Shown here one piece after another: positions 44,736 through 53,720 of a stretch of DNA of 64,000 nucleotides. The stretch covers positions 3,968,001-4,032,000 of the forward strand of contig OZ316896.1 of the NCBI GenBank assembly GCA_973895155.1, in the 5' to 3' direction. Origin of the DNA: Marsupella aquatica (Eukaryota; Marchantiophyta). Every line of letters starts with the position of its first letter. The first letter of the stretch is position 1. The notes below the pieces were generated by a model. That model was not told the DNA's origin, did no database searches, and saw only the letters and a list, made by a program, of their open reading frames with translations. Both the position numbers and the translations under genes were made by a program.

Positions 44736-47164
44736 TCTATCAGAGCTGCTGTTTCACGCGTTCTCAGTCGTGGCCGAAGACCTAGTGCCAAATTAATGCA
44801 AGTGCAGGGAAAGCTTCTGCACACAGTAATACCGTCAACGACAACACGAAATGGACAGTCGAAACCGGAGGTCAGATCCTAGAGCCAATGGACAGTCCAA
44901 ACGGAAAATGGAAGGTCGAAATGGACTGTTGCATCTCGATCCCCATTATTTCACACGACTCAAATTTCTACATTAGAAAACCAACGGAACACTGGCCATC
45001 CAGCAGCTTGACATCAATTCTCAACAGTCTAGCGTGACTCCCACCGTACCGAGGAATTTTCAAACAAGAGGGCGCCTGTAGTTGAAGACGCACCTACAGA
45101 GGGAAGACCAAGAATCTACTACGGCAAAGACTACCACACCGCATTCCGTTGAGAAAGGTCGACAATTTACTTTCCAAATTGAGAAACCAAAGCTCGAGAG
45201 GGAAGGAAAGGGAAAAACCAGCTGCTGGCCGCTCACCTTCTAGCCTACCGTCGCTACGAAGCGCCTATAGATCGTTTCATCTGCTCATGGAGCTTGCAGA
45301 AGGTGCTCTGGTACCGACGCCAGCTGAGAGAAAGTGTAGGGAAGTCCAATTCAAGCTTCAGGTGGATCGGTGGACTGTTCGTTCTGTAGACCGGACTCTA
45401 CACTTGGCATTCGATAATTCAGTCAATTCAGATGAAAAATGTTTCATACAATCACCGTCTCTTCCAATCGACAAAATTTCGCATCTAGCGTGACCTCTCC
45501 AAATGGTGGGCGTGCCGAAGGAACGATCAATCCACTACAGAAGCTCTCAATCGCCCATAATTCAATCTCAGAGGCTCACAGCTGCAGTGGTTGAAAATCT
45601 GTCACCTTCGTAATTATAGAAGAGCCGCTACTAGCGTGGTGCGCGAAGAGGCTTTGGGGCCCACACGACTAAATCAGGAACGGACTGGATTTGATTTCTC
45701 TGAAAATCCGCAGTTGAATTCTTAATCGACGGCCCGGATTTTCATAGAAACTAACATCGAGTCCTTGCGCGACAGGTGTGGATTGTGAAATATTGAACCG
45801 CACAGCTGCACAACGCTCTGTCCTCAACACTATGAGCAATCTATGAGCAAATCTGATTACATTAGACTTGCACAGCAATTATATTATACTACCAATGCGG
45901 TTGCACAAAATATGTTAATGTGAAAAAAAACTCTGTGAAAGAAAATATACTAAAGTGAGAAAGAAAAGTCAAATGAAAAAAAAATGTCAAGAAAAAAAAA
46001 AATCAAGAGTGAGTGAAAGGTATGGCCATGAAATAAAGATATCAAGGTGAGAAAAAAATGACTAGATGAGAAAAAATTAAGACGTAAAGTTAAGAAAAGA
46101 TGTTGAGGCAAGCAATGGATGTCAAGGAGAGAAAGAACAGGAGAGGTGAGAAGAAATTGGGAAGTAAGCAATACTCAAAGTAACTAGTTGGGAGAAAGCG
46201 TTTTTGAGAGAAAATGTTTTCAAGGTGAAAATATTTCAAAATGAAAGTTTGTTGAAAAGAAAATGTTGTGGTTATGTGAAAATTGCGGGTTAATAGTAGA
46301 TCAATTAGTTTTGTCAATCAAAACAATTACCAAGAAAAGAGTTGCTGATTATATGTTTGGACACTTTAGAGTTTTCCATAAATGAACAATGAATAAGGGG
46401 GTCATTTCATTTGGTGAACAGTAGGTTTACTCATTACACAGGGTGACTTTGCTTCCTGCAGAACTAAAAAATACACTAGAATATTTTACAGAGCAAAAAC
46501 CAACCTCGGGAGTGGCAAAGCCTCAGTCACTCTCTTTTTGACTTGGCACCCAACAACATCGACCCAGGGCATCAATCCAGAAGCAGCAGCAAGGTGGCAG
46601 CAGCAACCATTTGCAGAGGCGCAACTTAAGCTTCTATAGACCTAGGCAAATGAGTGTGATTAGCCCAGACCATTATTTAGGAAGGCCACTGCCAGCCTCA
46701 TTGCCCGACCTGATTGTCAAAATAAATACCAGGCAGGAAAGGAACTGCGTTGACTACTGTAGGTGCCAGTTCACTGGCATGCCAATTACTCGCTGGGGCA
46801 AGGCAGGGGTAAGGTTCAAAATCTGTTGGAGTTGTTCTTCTTTTGACACAAATACCGCCCAAAAGTGGGGTTCACTTAGCAGATCTGACACTTCACACAA
46901 TTGTGATCATACACTATCTGACATATAAACAAAATTTGATTGTTGGTTCTATTCAGTAGATTGGGTTTATTCAAAAAATTTGACACTTTTTACAAAATTG
47001 ACAAAGTGGGTTCTATTCAGAACTTTGGGTTTTATTAAAGAGATTTGACACAAAAAAATAAATTGTGATCCTCCATTTTTTGACACAGAAAATGTGATAG
47101 TCCACTTCTTGCGGGGCTAATTAATGAGCTTCCATAAACACTCAGGTTGAGACAAGGTTGAGAC
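44736..47164. other. intergenic, no convincing gene
   Basis: A 114-codon frame at 45149-45493 begins with TTG and is not called. 45.91-46.27 kb is a purine-rich degenerate repeat. 46.82-47.05 kb repeats 'gtgggttctattcag' and 'tttgacac', and 'cccaaaagtggggttca' here resembles 38.65 kb. No RNA gene seen. Confidence 0.5.
45910..46275. repeat. purine-rich GTGAGAAAAAATG-like repeat
   Basis: Nearly 360 bp in which words such as 'gtgagaaaaaatga', 'aatgtcaagaaaaa' and 'ggatgtcaaggagagaaag' recur at 15-30-bp spacing on one strand. The theme 'gatgtcaaggaga' is shared with the minisatellite at 22.7 kb. Reverse-strand frames full of Phe, Leu and Ser are artefacts. Confidence 0.65.
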
Positions 47165-47570
47165 ACTTACTTACTTGATGGACCCCATGAGTGATCTAGA
47201 TTTTAGATAGACCTACATAATCCTACCCAAAACCTCATAGGGTTGAATGGGGAGAAATGTTTGGTTGGGGGTACATCAAGGAAAATGTATCCGTCAGCAC
47301 ACAATTCCTGTGCTTACAAAATGTTTTGATATAAAGTATCCTATGTCAACGAGCTGTAGTAATAACCGGGCTATTTGAGCCCGAACCTGTAATAAAAACA
47401 TGGAGCTGCGCGACGTCGCCAAATCATGTCCTCGTTTGGCGCGAAAACACTCGTCATCGTGATCGGATAATGAGCTCGAAAATCTGCTGATTCAGCTGGC
47501 TGTGAAGCCTCCAGAGGACCAGAGCAATCTCTCTCCCGTTCCATGACTTCCATCATTCTCGTGCATTAAT

Positions 47571-48400
47571 TATTACCCATCTGGGCATTCGATTCCGCTC
47601 ACCTGTACAATCATTTCTCCGAAACGTCTAGAATTGTGCTTAATTTTGAGAATGCTTTCAAATTAAAATGTTCCCTCGATCAGAGATGCTTGTATCCCTC
47701 TCCCTCACTGTGAAGCGATCAGAAGGTTCGAAGGCTTCCCTCTCTTGAACCACTTTCCCTTGCATTTCAGGCTTCTGGCGCCGCTCCACTCCTCTTGAAA
47801 TTTGTTTTTGATGAAGTGCGAGCGTTCTTTCCTAGCTTTCAACGTTGAAATTGATATTCTGTGCTTTCAGCTGACTATGGAGCCGCCACTCCGATCTCTC
47901 TCCCGTTCCATCATTCGTCGTCCATTAACTATTACCCATCCGGGCATTCGATTCCGCTCACGTGTGCAATCATTTCTCCGAAACGTCTAGAATTGTGCTC
48001 AATTTTGAGAGTGCTTTCAAATATATTCCCTCGATCAGAGATGCTTGTGTCCCTCTCCCTCTAACTGAAGCGATCAGTAGGTTCGAAGGATTCTCTTCTT
48101 GAATCACTTTCCCTTGCATTTCAGCTTCGATCTGGCGCCGCTCCACTCTTGAATTCTGTTTCTGATGAAGTGCGAGCGTTCATTCCTAGCTTTCAACGTC
48201 GAAATCGATATTCTGTGCTTTCACGAACATACGATCCTCCCTTCTTGAATCCCCTGGCCTTCCCTTGCATTGTAGCTTTCGGTGCCGCTCCACCCTTCTT
48301 GAGTTTAGTTTTTGATAAGTGCGAGCGTACATTCCTAGCTTTCAACGTTGAAATTCATATTCTGCTTTCAGGAACGTAGTGTCCTCTTTGGCGGGCGGAT
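47571..48400. repeat. tandem leader repeats before gene 1
   Basis: Two ~360-bp units start at 'attacccatc(t/c)gggcattcg' (47572 and 47931). They include 'ccgaaacgtctagaattgtg', 'ccctcgatcagagatgctt' and 'gatgaagtgcgagcgtt', then 'cctagctttcaacgt'. A third, partial unit with gtgcgagcgtacattc follows near 48318. The same leader words occur upstream of gene 2. The last unit ends ~150 bp before the ATG, so promoter and leader were amplified. Confidence 0.8.
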
Positions 48401-48542
48401 TTGAATGTGAGCTTGGTGAAGGGGTCAGAAGTTCTTGTCTGAGACACCTCGTGTGACCGTGTCTGCTCGTCCTTCGCAGGCCTGAGCAACATTCCACCTC
48501 GAGCTTTTTTTCTCAAAGTGAACACACTCTGAGCGTCTGAAG

Positions 48543-49208
48543 ATGGCCGCCTCCGAAAACTACCTCGTCCGCATCACTCTCACTCGTGTCAAGTACCCTG
48601 TGATCACTCGCACCCTGTCCGTTCCCAAGAACACAACATTTCACAAGTTTCATGAAGCAATACAAATTGCCTTCGGTTGGGCCTGTTGTCACCTATACAA
48701 GTTCGAAGTGTTGGAGCCGCGGCCAGCAAGCAGGCATCGGACGGACCGCAAGACCGTCATCTCCTTGGAGGAGAGCCCGGAGCTGAACGAGTGGACAGAG
48801 CCAGAACCAGAGAAAAGTACTATAGTGACGTTACAACGAGTGTGGGAAGATCCTCAATATGCCAGCAAACCGATGGAGTACCTCTACGATTTCGGTGATA
48901 ATTGGGAACATGCAATTGAGAAGATTGGGACATAAAGAGGGAATGGGAAGATCAAATGTGTTGCAGGTAAAGGGCATGGCCCTGCGGAGGACTGTGGAGG
49001 GATTAGGGGCTGGGAGAATCTCAAGGCTGTGCATAGGAAAGTGTTGCGTGCAAAGGATCGAGAAGCTGCAATCCAAAGGTTGAACGAGGATGACCAGGTT
49101 GTGATAAAATGGTTTCAGAAGCATTGCTCCAATGGTGACAGTGCGGGGTTGGATCCCAATATGTGGAGCATGGACAATGTCAACGCTCACTTATCAAGTG
49201 TGCTGTGA
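48543..49208 (+). pseudogene. pRiA4b ORF-3-like protein, copy 1, one nonsense codon
   Basis: The frame is open from ATG 48543 and would run 221 codons to TGA at 49206, except for one TAA at 48933-48935, where copy 2 has GAA. The truncated product is 130 residues. Family motifs are good: FHKFHEAIQIAFGW near residues 32-45 and YDFGDNWEH near 117-125. Beyond the stop the same frame still encodes GKGHGPAEDCGG and the tail. pRiA4b ORF-3-like (IS1096 TnpR-like) proteins occur in bacteria and, commonly, in fungi; their molecular role is not well defined. Apart from the nonsense change the gene looks well preserved, so the break seems recent. Stop readthrough is possible but unsupported. Confidence 0.8.
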
Positions 49209-49715
49209 ACACTGTGAGTCACTGTAAATTCAGGCGGGAGTCCAGTTTGGTTTCAGTAGTTTTTGTAGCGTACACAATTTCGGAGGCAAGTAGCCACTCT
49301 AAATTCAGGCGGGAGTCCAATTTGGTTTCAGTAGTTTTTGTAGCGTACACAATTCCGGAGGCAAGTAGAGCATACTGTTTATGCAACGTTGAAACAATGT
49401 GAACGGGAGGCCGCAACCAGCCGCATTCGAAAGCAATCTTAGTCGTGTACTATTCTTGAGTAGGGTCATTTTCAAATTTGCGTTCAGGAGCTCCAAATCG
49501 CCGTTGTGAGTGAATCGCTGTTGTGAGTGTGGGAGTTCTGTTTTGAGTTCGAGACTTACGAATCGTGGCGTTTTGGGAAGTGTTTTCAAATTTACTCAAC
49601 GTGGATATGTTGTCGTGTCGAGACTTACGAATCGTGGCGTTTTGGGGAGTGCTGTCAAATTTACTCAACATGGAAATGTTGTCGTGTCGAGACTTACGAA
49701 TCGTGGCGTTCTGGG
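49209..49715. repeat. 75-bp and 69-bp tandem repeats after gene 1
   Basis: aaattcaggcgggagtcc starts at 49226 and 49301 (period 75); both units continue with tttggtttcagtagtttttg and 'gaggcaagtag'. Farther on, cgagacttacgaatcgtggcg occurs at 49550, 49619 and 49688 (period 69, last copy partial). D2 has the 75-bp pair but only one copy of the 69-bp unit. Confidence 0.85.
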
Positions 49716-49975
49716 TTAATGTGCATCGAGGGAGAAGGTTTTGCAAGCTCCTCCTATCGTCGATTTCGTATGGTGAAGAGCGTCATTTCCACAAGGCATG
49801 AATTGTTACGTTTTTATTTCAAGATTTGCAATTTTTTTGTTTGGGTATTCGATAGTGCTGGTCAGGTTGTGGCAATAAGAGGTTCCTCGTTAACCCCTCG
49901 TAGAATACTTGGAAGCTGAGGTCATTCAGCGTTGGGATAGAGCCGAGCAAAATGCTGACGTGCGTTCGAAACTCT

Positions 49976-50359
49976 TGCTGCACATCAAAATATGACATGT
50001 ACTATGATCTACTATATGATTCATCTACTACGTCATTTCATATTATGATAAACTTTGTTATTTTGGTTTCATTCTATGATAAACCTTGTGATTTTGGTTT
50101 TCTATGATAAATTTTGTTATTTTCTTTAAATCAAGAGTACATCATTCCATACCATGATAAAACCTTGTTAGTTTCTCATTCCATACCATGATAAACGTTG
50201 TTAGTTTCTTTAAATAAGGAGTGCATCATTCCATTACATACCATGATAAACCTTTTTAGTTTCTTTAAATAAGGAGTGCATCATTCCATACGTTGATAAG
50301 CTTTGTTCTTTTTTTTAAATAAATGAGTGCACATGTATAATTAAAATGTACGGCCAAGA
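49976..50359. repeat. AT-rich degenerate repeat between D1 and D2
   Basis: Words 'catcattccataccatgataaa', 'ttgttagtttctttaaat' and 'aaggagtgcatc' recur four or five times between 50.03 and 50.31 kb at irregular spacing of 55-85 bp. No gene seen. Confidence 0.7.
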
Positions 50360-51225
50360 CATTACTTGATGGACCCCATGAGTGATTCAGATTTTTGACA
50401 GACCTTAAATCATCCTACCCATAACCTCACAGGGGTGTGGTATATGTGTGTGGGTGGGAGTTCTGGAACATATGTGTGGGTGGGAGTTCTGATTACTGGC
50501 CCCTGCCACTTTGTGTCCCTCAATTAATCACTTTGTGGCTCTGATTTAATACTCTCTCCCTCCTAATGTGATTCCCTGTGCCCCTCATGAAGATTGCTGT
50601 GGCCCTCCTGAACTATGCTACACTAAATGTATGTCACTATTGGGGTGGGGAGAGGCTACAAAGTGTTCTTACTCATTTCATTTCAAGAACCAAAAAAACC
50701 TCATATGGTTAATGGGGTTAACTGGGCAGAAAATTTGGGTTGGGGTGGGTACACCAAGGAAAATGTATTAGTCCTTTGCTTTCGAAAATGTTAGTTGATA
50801 GGAAAAAAGTGTCATATGTGAACGAGCTGTAGTACTAACCGGGCTATTTGAGCAAGAACCTGTAATGAAAACGTGGAGCTGCGCGATGGCGCCAAATCTT
50901 GTCCTCGTTTGCAGCGACAAACACTCGTCGTCGTGATCGGATAATGAGCTCGAGACTCTGCTGATTCAGCTGACTGTGGAACGATATCTCGCCCGTTCCA
51001 TCGTTCGTCTTCCGTTAAGGATCGTGGGGTGATTCTTATAGTAGCTGGCCTACCAGATCTTGCCACATAAGTAGATTTATATTTGGTAAATTTGCACCGT
51101 ATTTTTGGGTGTATTTGTACACAGGTATAGGATGACAAGGCAGCAGGTGCACGTACCTTAACTAATCTCAGCCATTGAAATTGACGGTCAGATATTAGGC
51201 ACGGGGAGCTTTCGATCTGGTCCAT

Positions 51226-51596
51226 TCGATTGAGTCAATCAATGGCCACATTAATTCGATTGAGTCAATCAATGGCCACAATCCTTAATGTATGTTTATG
51301 GCCGCCTCCTCCTCCTTAATGGGTATTTGAGCTTCCGTATGCCTCCCTGTATATGCGGGTCGACATACCGTCGCTCTAATATCCCATTAAGAAGCATGTC
51401 GCTCTAATATCCCATTAAGAAGCATGACGAGTAATGGCCACAATCCTTAATGTATGTTTATGGCCGCCTCCTCCTCCTTAATGGGTATTTGAGCTTCCGT
51501 ATGCCTCCCTGTATATGTGGGTCGACATACCGTCGCTCTAATATCCCATTAAGAAGCATGTCGCTCTAATATCCCATTAAGAAGCATGACGAGACC
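51226..51596. repeat. 162-bp tandem duplication with nested repeats
   Basis: atccttaatgtatgtttatg starts at 51281 and 51443, 162 bp apart, and the two units are nearly identical. Within each unit tcgctctaatatcccattaa occurs twice. Before the first unit, attcgattgagtcaatcaat is itself doubled. No gene crosses it. It lies ~0.75 kb upstream of gene 2. Confidence 0.9.
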
Positions 51597-52349
51597 GTAA
51601 ATATATACATTATTAATTACTACCCATTCGGCCATTCGATTCCGCTCACCTGTACAATCATATTTACGAATTCCGAAACGTCTAGAATTGTTCTGTTTGA
51701 GAATGTTGCGCTCCATTATTTAGAAGCAAGAAACGTGGCAGGTTTCCAATTTTGCTGAATTTGTTTCCCTCGATCAGTGATGCCTATCCCTCTCCGGCCC
51801 TCCCACTGCGAACCGATCAGAAGACTCGAAGGCTCTGAATCTCCTTCCTTTGCATTCTCTTTTGGCGCCGCTCCACTCTTCTCGAGTTTGGTTTTTGATG
51901 AAGTGCGAGGTTTACAGTCCGAGCTTTCAACGTCGAAATTGTTACTTTGCTTTCAGGAACATTAGGTACTCCCTTCTTGCATCACCTTCCCCTGCATTGT
52001 AGCTTTACATTTGCGCCGGCTCTTCTTCTTGCGTTTACATTTTGATGAAGTGCGAGCGTACGTTCCTAGCTTTCAACGTCGAGATTGATATTCTGCTTCC
52101 AGGAACGTAGTGTCCTCTTTCGCTGGCGAACTTGGTACATTCCTAGCTTTCAACGTCGAAATTTACGTTCTGCTTTCAGGACGTAGTGTCCCCTTTGGCG
52201 GGCGAATTTGGATGTGAGCTTGATAAAGGGATCAGAAGTGCTTGTCCGAGACACCTTCCGTGACCGTGTCTGGTCGTCCTTTGCAGGCCTGATCAAGATT
52301 CCGCCTCGAGTGCTTTTTCTCAAGGTGAACAGACTCTGAGCATCTCAAG

Positions 52350-53009
52350 ATGACCGCCTCCGAAAACTATCTCGTACGCATCACTCTCGCTCGTATCATG
52401 AATCCTGCAATCTCTCGCACCCTGTCCGTTCCCAAGAACACGACATTTCACAAGTTTCATGAAGCAATACAAATTGCCTTCGATTGGGCCGGTTGTCACC
52501 AATACAAGTTCGATGTGCTGGAGCCGTGGCCAGCTAATAGCTATCGCACGAATCGCATTACTCTTCTGAGCTTGAAGGAGAGCCCGGAGCTGAACGACTG
52601 GACAACACCTGAGAATAGTATCAGAGTGACGTTACAGCAAGTGTGCGACGATCCTCAATATGCCGGCAGCCGGATGCGGTACTTCTGCGAATTCGCTGAC
52701 AATTGGGAACATGTGATTGAGAACATTGGGACAGAAAGCGGGAATGGGAAGATCAAATGTGTTGCCGGTGAAGGGCATGGCCCTGCGGAGGACTGTGGAG
52801 GGATGTGGGGCTGGGAGAATCTCAAGTCTGTGTCTAGGAGAGTGTTGGCGGCAGTGGATCGAAAAGCAGCAATCGAAAGTTTGAACGAGGATGACCGGGG
52901 TGTGATAAAATGGTTTCAGAATGATTGCAGCAATGGTGACAGTGCGGGGTTGGATCCTAATCAGTGGAGCATGGATGATATCAACGCTCTTTTATCAAGT
53001 GAACTATGA
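52350..53009 (+). CDS. pRiA4b ORF-3-like protein, copy 2 (fungal-like)
   Basis: 219 residues, open from ATG to TGA. Motifs in order: YLVRITL near residue 7, HKFHEAIQIAF near 34-44, CEFADNWEHVIE near 113-124 (family usual YDFGDxWEH, as in copy 1) and GHGPAEDCGGMWGW near 143-156, ending in an acidic helix with WSMDDINALL. The family name comes from an Agrobacterium Ri plasmid gene, but single-domain relatives are common in fungi, which the N-terminal wording resembles. Function is unknown. The replaced DFGD motif in the only open copy is odd. The gene is intronless and more GC-rich than its flanks. Upstream leader words shared with D1 make the start at 52350 secure. Confidence 0.82.
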   Translation: MTASENYLVRITLARIMNPAISRTLSVPKNTTFHKFHEAIQIAFDWAGCHQYKFDVLEPWPANSYRTNRITLLSLKESPELNDWTTPENSIRVTLQQVCDDPQYAGSRMRYFCEFADNWEHVIENIGTESGNGKIKCVAGEGHGPAEDCGGMWGWENLKSVSRRVLAAVDRKAAIESLNEDDRGVIKWFQNDCSNGDSAGLDPNQWSMDDINALLSSEL

Positions 53010-53200
53010 ACACTGTGAACACTGTGAGTCACTCTAAATTCAGGCGGGAGTCCAGTTTGGTTTCAGTAGTTTTTGTAGCGTACACAATTTGGGAGGCAAG
53101 TAGCCACTCTAAATTCAGGCGGGAGTCCTGTTTGATTTCAGTAGTTTACGTAGCGTACACAATTTCGGAGGCAAGTAGAATATGCTGCTTATGCAACGTT
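53010..53200. repeat. 75-bp tandem repeat after gene 2
   Basis: aaattcaggcgggagtcc starts at 53036 and 53111 (period 75), as after gene 1. The first unit overlaps the 3' end region of the gene, whose own last codons are followed by aacactgtgaacactgtgag. Confidence 0.85.
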
Positions 53201-53720
53201 GAAACAATGTGAACCGGAGGCCGCAACCAGCCGCATTCGAAGCAATCTTAGCCGTGTACTATTCTTTAGTAGGGTCATTTTCAGATTTCGTTCAGGAGCT
53301 CCAAATTGCCGTTGTGAGTGTGTGAGGTCTGTTTTGTGTTCGAGACTTACGAATCGTGGCGTTTTGGGGATTGTTTTCAAATTTCAAATTTCCTCAACGT
53401 GGAAATGTTGTCGTGTTGTTAGTTAATGTCTTGGACAGCTACTGGGGTTCCGGGTTAATGCGCATCGAGGGAGAAGGTTTTGCAAGCTCCTCCTATCTTG
53501 GATTTCGTATGGTGCAGAGCGTCATTTACACAAGGCATGAATTGCTATGTCTTTATTTCAAGATTTGCGAATTTTTTGTTTGAGTATTCGAGAGTGCTGG
53601 TCAGGTTGGGTCAACAAGGCGCTTTTGTAGTGGCTCGTTGACCCCGCGTAAAATGCTTAGAAGCTGAGGTCATCCAGGGTTGTGATAGACCTCAGCTAAT
53701 GGTGACGTGCCTTCGAAACT

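Larger units (their letters stand above)
37600..45000. repeat. Module C of the triplicated cassette
   Basis: The third copy: frameshifted RNase H, heavily decayed MYND and an open coiled-coil gene, in the same order and orientation as B. The right edge is unclear because the ~180-bp repeat that ends modules A and B is not recognisable here. Confidence 0.75.
47165..49975. repeat. Unit D1 (contains pRiA4b ORF-3-like gene 1)
   Basis: Collinear with unit D2 (50.36-53.72 kb): 'acttgatggaccccatgagtgat' and 'aacgagctgtagta' at the left; the gene and its 75-bp 3' repeat in the middle; and 'gcatcgagggagaaggttttg' and 'gtgctggtcaggtt' at the right. D1 has expanded the leader (~360 bp twice) and a 69-bp repeat downstream; D2 has expanded a 162-bp block instead. 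Confidence 0.85.
50360..53720. repeat. Unit D2 (contains pRiA4b ORF-3-like gene 2)
   Basis: The second copy of the unit described at 47.17-49.98 kb. The gene ATGs are 3807 bp apart. Compared with D1 it has one leader series, an extra 162-bp duplication (51.27-51.59 kb) and fewer downstream repeats. Confidence 0.85.

Noticed and set aside
45149-45493. 114-codon forward frame next to module C
   Set aside because: It starts at TTG, carries no motif and has no counterpart in modules A or B.
46611-46928. 105-codon forward frame with several Cys
   Set aside because: It starts at TTG; the Cys residues are not spaced like any zinc module I know.
48543-53009. Bacterial plasmid DNA, because of the pRiA4b family name
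   Set aside because: The family is also common in fungi; no plasmid replication or T-DNA feature is present, and the surroundings are eukaryotic repeats.
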